Source of the DNA: Acidisoma sp. L85
GTDB taxonomy: Bacteria > Pseudomonadota > Alphaproteobacteria > Acetobacterales > Acetobacteraceae
Direction: 5' to 3'
NCBI RefSeq assembly: GCF_009765865.1
Contig: NZ_LMUQ01000006.1
Coordinates: 1-64,000, forward strand
DNA length: 64,000 nucleotides
Numbering within the stretch: the stretch's first letter is position 1; the number at the start of each line of letters is the position of its first letter. A model generated the notes under the pieces. The model was not told the origin of the DNA and searched no databases. It saw only the letters and a program-made list of their open reading frames with translations. A program made the translations under genes and the position numbers. Below, piece by piece: positions 61,150 to 64,000 of the stretch.

Positions 61150-61590
61150 ATGGACTCGATGGAGATCGCCCTGGAGGAGGCTCGCGCGGCGGCGGACCGC
61201 GGCGAAGTGCCGGTCGGCGCGGTGGTGCTGGACGCCGCCGGCCGGGTGCTGGCTCGGGCGGGCAACCGGACTGAAGCGGATTGCGATGCGGGCGCGCATG
61301 CGGAGCTGCTGGCGCTGCGGGCGGCGGCCCGGCTGGTGAGGTCGCCCCGGCTGCCAGGCTGCAGTCTGGTTGTGACGCTGGAGCCCTGCCCGATGTGCGC
61401 CCAGGCGGCAAGCTTCTTCCGCGTCAGCCGGATCGTTTTCGGCGCCTATGACCCGAAGGGCGGCGGGGTGGAGCATGGGGCGCGGGTGCTGGACGCCACC
61501 TCCTGCCATCACCGGCCCGAAGTGGTGGGTGGGGTCCGCGAGGCGGAATGCAGGGAGGTATTGCGGGCGTTCTTCGCGGCTCGGCGATAA
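61150..61590 (+). CDS. tadA: tRNA-specific adenosine deaminase
   Basis: A 146-residue zinc-dependent deaminase. The zinc and catalytic motifs are GAHAELLALR (H-A-E) and EPCPMCAQAA (P-C-x-x-C). REVPVGA-type spacing is kept in RGEVPVGAVVL. ATG 61150 gives the normal family start MDSMEIALEEARAAA. It converts adenosine 34 to inosine in tRNA-Arg(ACG). Adjacent to rluB and rsmD, a common RNA-modification neighbourhood. Confidence 0.92.
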   Translation: MDSMEIALEEARAAADRGEVPVGAVVLDAAGRVLARAGNRTEADCDAGAHAELLALRAAARLVRSPRLPGCSLVVTLEPCPMCAQAASFFRVSRIVFGAYDPKGGGVEHGARVLDATSCHHRPEVVGGVREAECREVLRAFFAARR

Positions 61591-61616
61591 GGGCGGCGGT
61601 TCGGTGATCACACCCC

Positions 61617-62507
61617 TCAAGCCTTACGCAGCACCGCGCGTGCGCCGAGGTTGATCACCAATACCGTCAGCATCACCAGAAGCGCCGCCGCGAAGGCCAA
61701 GGCATGGGCCGAGGCGAAGGGCTGGTTGATGAAGCTCCAGATCACATAGGTGAGGTAGCCCACCGGCTCATGCGTGAAGCGGCCGTTCCAGACGTAGTTC
61801 GACCACCCGGCCGTGTAGATCAGGGGCGCCGTCTCGCCGACCGAGATCGCCAAAGCGAGGAGGATCGAGGTGACGATGCCCGGCCGCGCCACCGGCAGCA
61901 GGACGCGGATCACCACCATACTCTCCGTGGCACCAAGGGCATAGGCGGCTTCCCGCATCGGCACGGGGATCTGGCGCATCACCAGCTCCGTCAGCTTCGC
62001 CATGTAGGGCAGGATGATGATCGCGAGGGTGATCGCCGCGGCCAAGGCGGAGAACTGCCAGCCGAGCCAGATGACCATCGTGACATAGGAAAAATAGCCC
62101 AGCACGATCGAGGGCACGCCGGTCAGCACATCCGCAAGGAAGCGGACGAGCGACCCGAAGCGGCCATTGCCGAATTCGGCAAGGTAGATACCGCCGCCGA
62201 CCCCCACCGGCACACCGATGATCAGCGCGCCGAGCGAAAGCAGCAAGGTGCCGGTTATCGCGTTGAGAAGCCCGCCGCTGACGCCTTGCGTGATCTGGGT
62301 GAAGAGCTGCGGCGTGAAGGCAGAAAAGCCGCGCACCACGACCAGCACGATGATATCAGCGAGCGGCACCGCCACCAGAAGGAAAGCGATGATGCAGAGG
62401 CACCAGCCGATGCTGCTGCGCGCGCGGCGCCATGATACCGAGCGTGGAACCGACTTGCCGATGGCGGCCTCGAGCATCGAGCCGCGTGTCGCGGAAAGGT
62501 CAGCCAC
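61617..62507 (-). CDS. pstA: Phosphate ABC transporter permease PstA
   Basis: A 296-residue permease with six helices. GVPVGVGGGIYLAEFG, SIVLGYFSYVTM and the EAA loop MREAAYALGATESMVVIRVLLPVARPGIVTSILLA identify PstA. GTG 62507 overlaps the pstC stop in GTGGCTGA. It forms the phosphate channel with PstC; pstB should lie to the left of pstA in most genomes but is not there, and tadA converges instead. Confidence 0.9.
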   Translation of the reverse strand: MADLSATRGSMLEAAIGKSVPRSVSWRRARSSIGWCLCIIAFLLVAVPLADIIVLVVVRGFSAFTPQLFTQITQGVSGGLLNAITGTLLLSLGALIIGVPVGVGGGIYLAEFGNGRFGSLVRFLADVLTGVPSIVLGYFSYVTMVIWLGWQFSALAAAITLAIIILPYMAKLTELVMRQIPVPMREAAYALGATESMVVIRVLLPVARPGIVTSILLALAISVGETAPLIYTAGWSNYVWNGRFTHEPVGYLTYVIWSFINQPFASAHALAFAAALLVMLTVLVINLGARAVLRKA

Positions 62508-63552
62508 GGGCGTTGCTCCCCGACCGGACCAGCAACCTGGCCACGGCATTGACGAGCACCGTGATCACGAAAAGCACGATGGCGATTTCGGCGAGCGACT
62601 GCACAGCCAGGCCGGAGGGATCCTGCTCGGCGCTGTCGAGCTGCGATAGGATGAAAGAGGCCATGGTACTGATCGGGCTCATGATCGAATGCGGCAGGTA
62701 GTTCAGCGCGCCGCCTGAGACCATCAGCACCGCCATGGTCTCCCCCAGGGCGCGGCCGAGACCGAGGATGACGGCGCCGATGATCGCCGGGCGGACCATC
62801 GGGAGCATGGTTCGGCTCACCATCTCGAACTTGGTGGTGCCCAGAGCATAGGCCGCTTCCTTCGCCTCGCGCGGAACGCGGGTAAGGGCGTCGTAGACGG
62901 TGATCGTGATGATCGGGATGACCATGAGCGCGAGCACGAGCGAGGCCGCGAGGAGGCCGAAGCCGCCGCCGCCAGAGGCGCCGAAGAAGGGGATGAAGCC
63001 GAGCACGGCGGCAATGGCCGGGGCGAAGACATGGGCGACGAGCGGTACCAGCACGGTGACACCCCAGAGGCCGTAAACCACACTCGGCACCACGGCGAGC
63101 ATTTCGACCACGATGGCGAAGGGCGTGCGGAACTTCGCGCCGACACCCTCGGCTAGGAAGATCGAGATGCCGAGGCTGACCGGCACCGCGATAAGGAGCG
63201 CGATGCCCGAACTCAGCAGAGTGCCCGCGACAAAGACAAGGCTGCCGTATTGCGCCCCGATCGGCGCGAGTACGCCATGCTTCGGCACCGGATCGGCGTA
63301 AAGATTGCCGAGGTCCCAGGTCTTGGTGAAGAGGAAGCCGAGGCCGTTGAAGCGGATCGCGGGCCAGGCATAGATCAGCAGGAACAGCAGCACCGCGACG
63401 ATCACGAGAGGGATGATCGCCGCCAGGCCCAAAAGCGCCAGGCGAAACGGACCGGGGCCGACGCCGCTGCGGATCCGTCGGGAGCCGACGCCTGGCCGGG
63501 CGACGCCTTCCGAGGTCACTCCGGCAGGCGTACCGATCATCCTCTCGCTCAT
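62500..63552 (-). CDS. pstC: Phosphate ABC transporter permease PstC
   Basis: A 350-residue permease. An unusually long N-terminal cytoplasmic tail (about 35 residues) precedes the first helix. VPVSLGISIFLAEGV, VVYGLWGVTVLVPL and the EAA loop REAKEAAYALGTTKFEMVSRTMLP are PstC features. ATG 63540 is an alternative start. It is four bases after the pstS stop, in one operon. Confidence 0.9.
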   Translation of the reverse strand: MSERMIGTPAGVTSEGVARPGVGSRRIRSGVGPGPFRLALLGLAAIIPLVIVAVLLFLLIYAWPAIRFNGLGFLFTKTWDLGNLYADPVPKHGVLAPIGAQYGSLVFVAGTLLSSGIALLIAVPVSLGISIFLAEGVGAKFRTPFAIVVEMLAVVPSVVYGLWGVTVLVPLVAHVFAPAIAAVLGFIPFFGASGGGGFGLLAASLVLALMVIPIITITVYDALTRVPREAKEAAYALGTTKFEMVSRTMLPMVRPAIIGAVILGLGRALGETMAVLMVSGGALNYLPHSIMSPISTMASFILSQLDSAEQDPSGLAVQSLAEIAIVLFVITVLVNAVARLLVRSGSNARG

Positions 63553-63556
63553 CAGA

Positions 63557-64000
63557 CTATGAAGCGATCTGCGCGATCTGGGCGCGGCTCATCGCGCGGA
63601 TCTTCTCGGGCAGCGGGATGAAGTGCACGGCGTCCAGGTAGGACGCGGCGCTGCCGCCGGCGGGGTCGACGGCCCAATCGAGCAGGCCGCGGATCGCTTT
63701 CGCCATGGCTTCGCTGGACTGGCGGCTGCTTACGACGGCGTATTCATAGTTGATGATCGGATAGGCCTGGGGGCCGGGCGCGAAGATCAGGCTGATGCGC
63801 TGGTCCTTCGGGGTCTTGTCGATCTGACCCTCGGCGGCGGCGGTGACCGTCTCGGTGGTAGGCAGCAGGAAATTGCCGTCCTTGTTCTGCAGCATCGCGG
63901 TGCCGAGGCCGGCGGCTGTAATCTGCTTGGCGAAGCTCACGCCGATATAGGAGATCGAGTAGGGGTTCTGCTGCGTGGTCTGCACCATGCCGGGATTGCC
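63557..64000 (-). CDS. pstS: Phosphate-binding protein PstS, C-terminal part (cut by window edge)
   Basis: The frame enters from the right edge. The last 147 residues include NPYSISYIGVSFAKQ and YPIINYEYAVV, the PstS pattern around the inter-domain strands of the periplasmic phosphate receptor. The signal peptide and N-terminal phosphate-contact residues lie outside. It leads the operon pstS-pstC-pstA. Confidence 0.88.
   Translation of the reverse strand, partial: GNPGMVQTTQQNPYSISYIGVSFAKQITAAGLGTAMLQNKDGNFLLPTTETVTAAAEGQIDKTPKDQRISLIFAPGPQAYPIINYEYAVVSSRQSSEAMAKAIRGLLDWAVDPAGGSAASYLDAVHFIPLPEKIRAMSRAQIAQIAS

Noticed and set aside
1-64000. CRISPR array
   Set aside because: No set of regularly spaced identical repeats of 24-40 bases was seen anywhere in the window.

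Overview
The window is a high-GC chromosomal segment of an alphaproteobacterium, most likely Rhodospirillales and close to Acetobacteraceae. The pointers are the adjacent recG / sdhE / mfd block, GTG and TTG starts, two copies of a Hint-domain protein C-terminus of the type common in Acetobacteraceae, and a complete bacterial sphingolipid locus. The assignment is an inference from gene content. No rRNA gene or marker protein in the window fixes the genus.

Layout. (1) 0-8.5 kb: the end of a Hint-domain gene, an alpha/beta-hydrolase gene broken by an amber codon, then a sugar-type (RbsABC/RhaSTPQ-like) ABC importer. The importer diverges from an aldo/keto reductase and a LacI-family regulator, and two identical TATCGATA-centred boxes lie in the shared promoter region. 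(2) 8.7-20.7 kb: amide uptake and catabolism. There are two intact amidases and one amidase remnant, a MarR regulator, an MFS carrier, a liv-type ABC operon with a fused permease-ATPase, a DUF1028 protein, and a divergent FCD-type GntR regulator with a palindromic operator. (3) 20.8-21.9 kb: a Ca2+/H+ antiporter-like gene. (4) 22.4-34.8 kb: a sphingolipid locus with a specialised ACP, serine palmitoyltransferase, a ceramide-kinase/nucleotidyltransferase-like/metallophosphoesterase trio matching the Caulobacter ceramide-phosphoglycerate genes, a DUF2141 protein, an LptF/LptG-like permease pair, a GNAT-type ceramide synthase, a sugar-nucleotidyltransferase-like protein, an acyl-ACP synthetase and a ceramide reductase. 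(5) 34.8-42 kb: an array with three CDP-glycerol-glycerophosphotransferase-like paralogues, two beta-propeller proteins resembling the N-terminal domain of plant GINT1 (glucosamine inositolphosphorylceramide transferase), a Wzx-type flippase and a small lipoprotein. (6) 42.2-47.7 kb: a cyclase-family enzyme followed by a gene graveyard (pirin pseudogene, inverted Hint fragment, frameshifted plasmid-partition protein, IS3 remnant), ending at tRNA-Asn and tRNA-Leu. (7) 48.2-64 kb: conserved housekeeping genes (NUDIX, recG, sdhE, mfd, a large repeat-rich secreted protein, an SBF transporter, rsmD, a pseudouridine synthase, tadA) and the start of a pst phosphate-uptake operon.

How it fits together. 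Spt, AcpR, AasR, bCerS and CerR should make ceramide on the cytoplasmic side. The kinase trio should add an anionic head group. The LptFG-like pair is well placed to help export the lipid. The most interesting proposal is that the adjacent GINT1-like/TagF-like/flippase array decorates or extends sphingolipid head groups with sugar and polyol-phosphate-like units. That would be a Gram-negative glycosphingolipid or teichoic-acid-like system. It is inferred from domain type and neighbourhood only.
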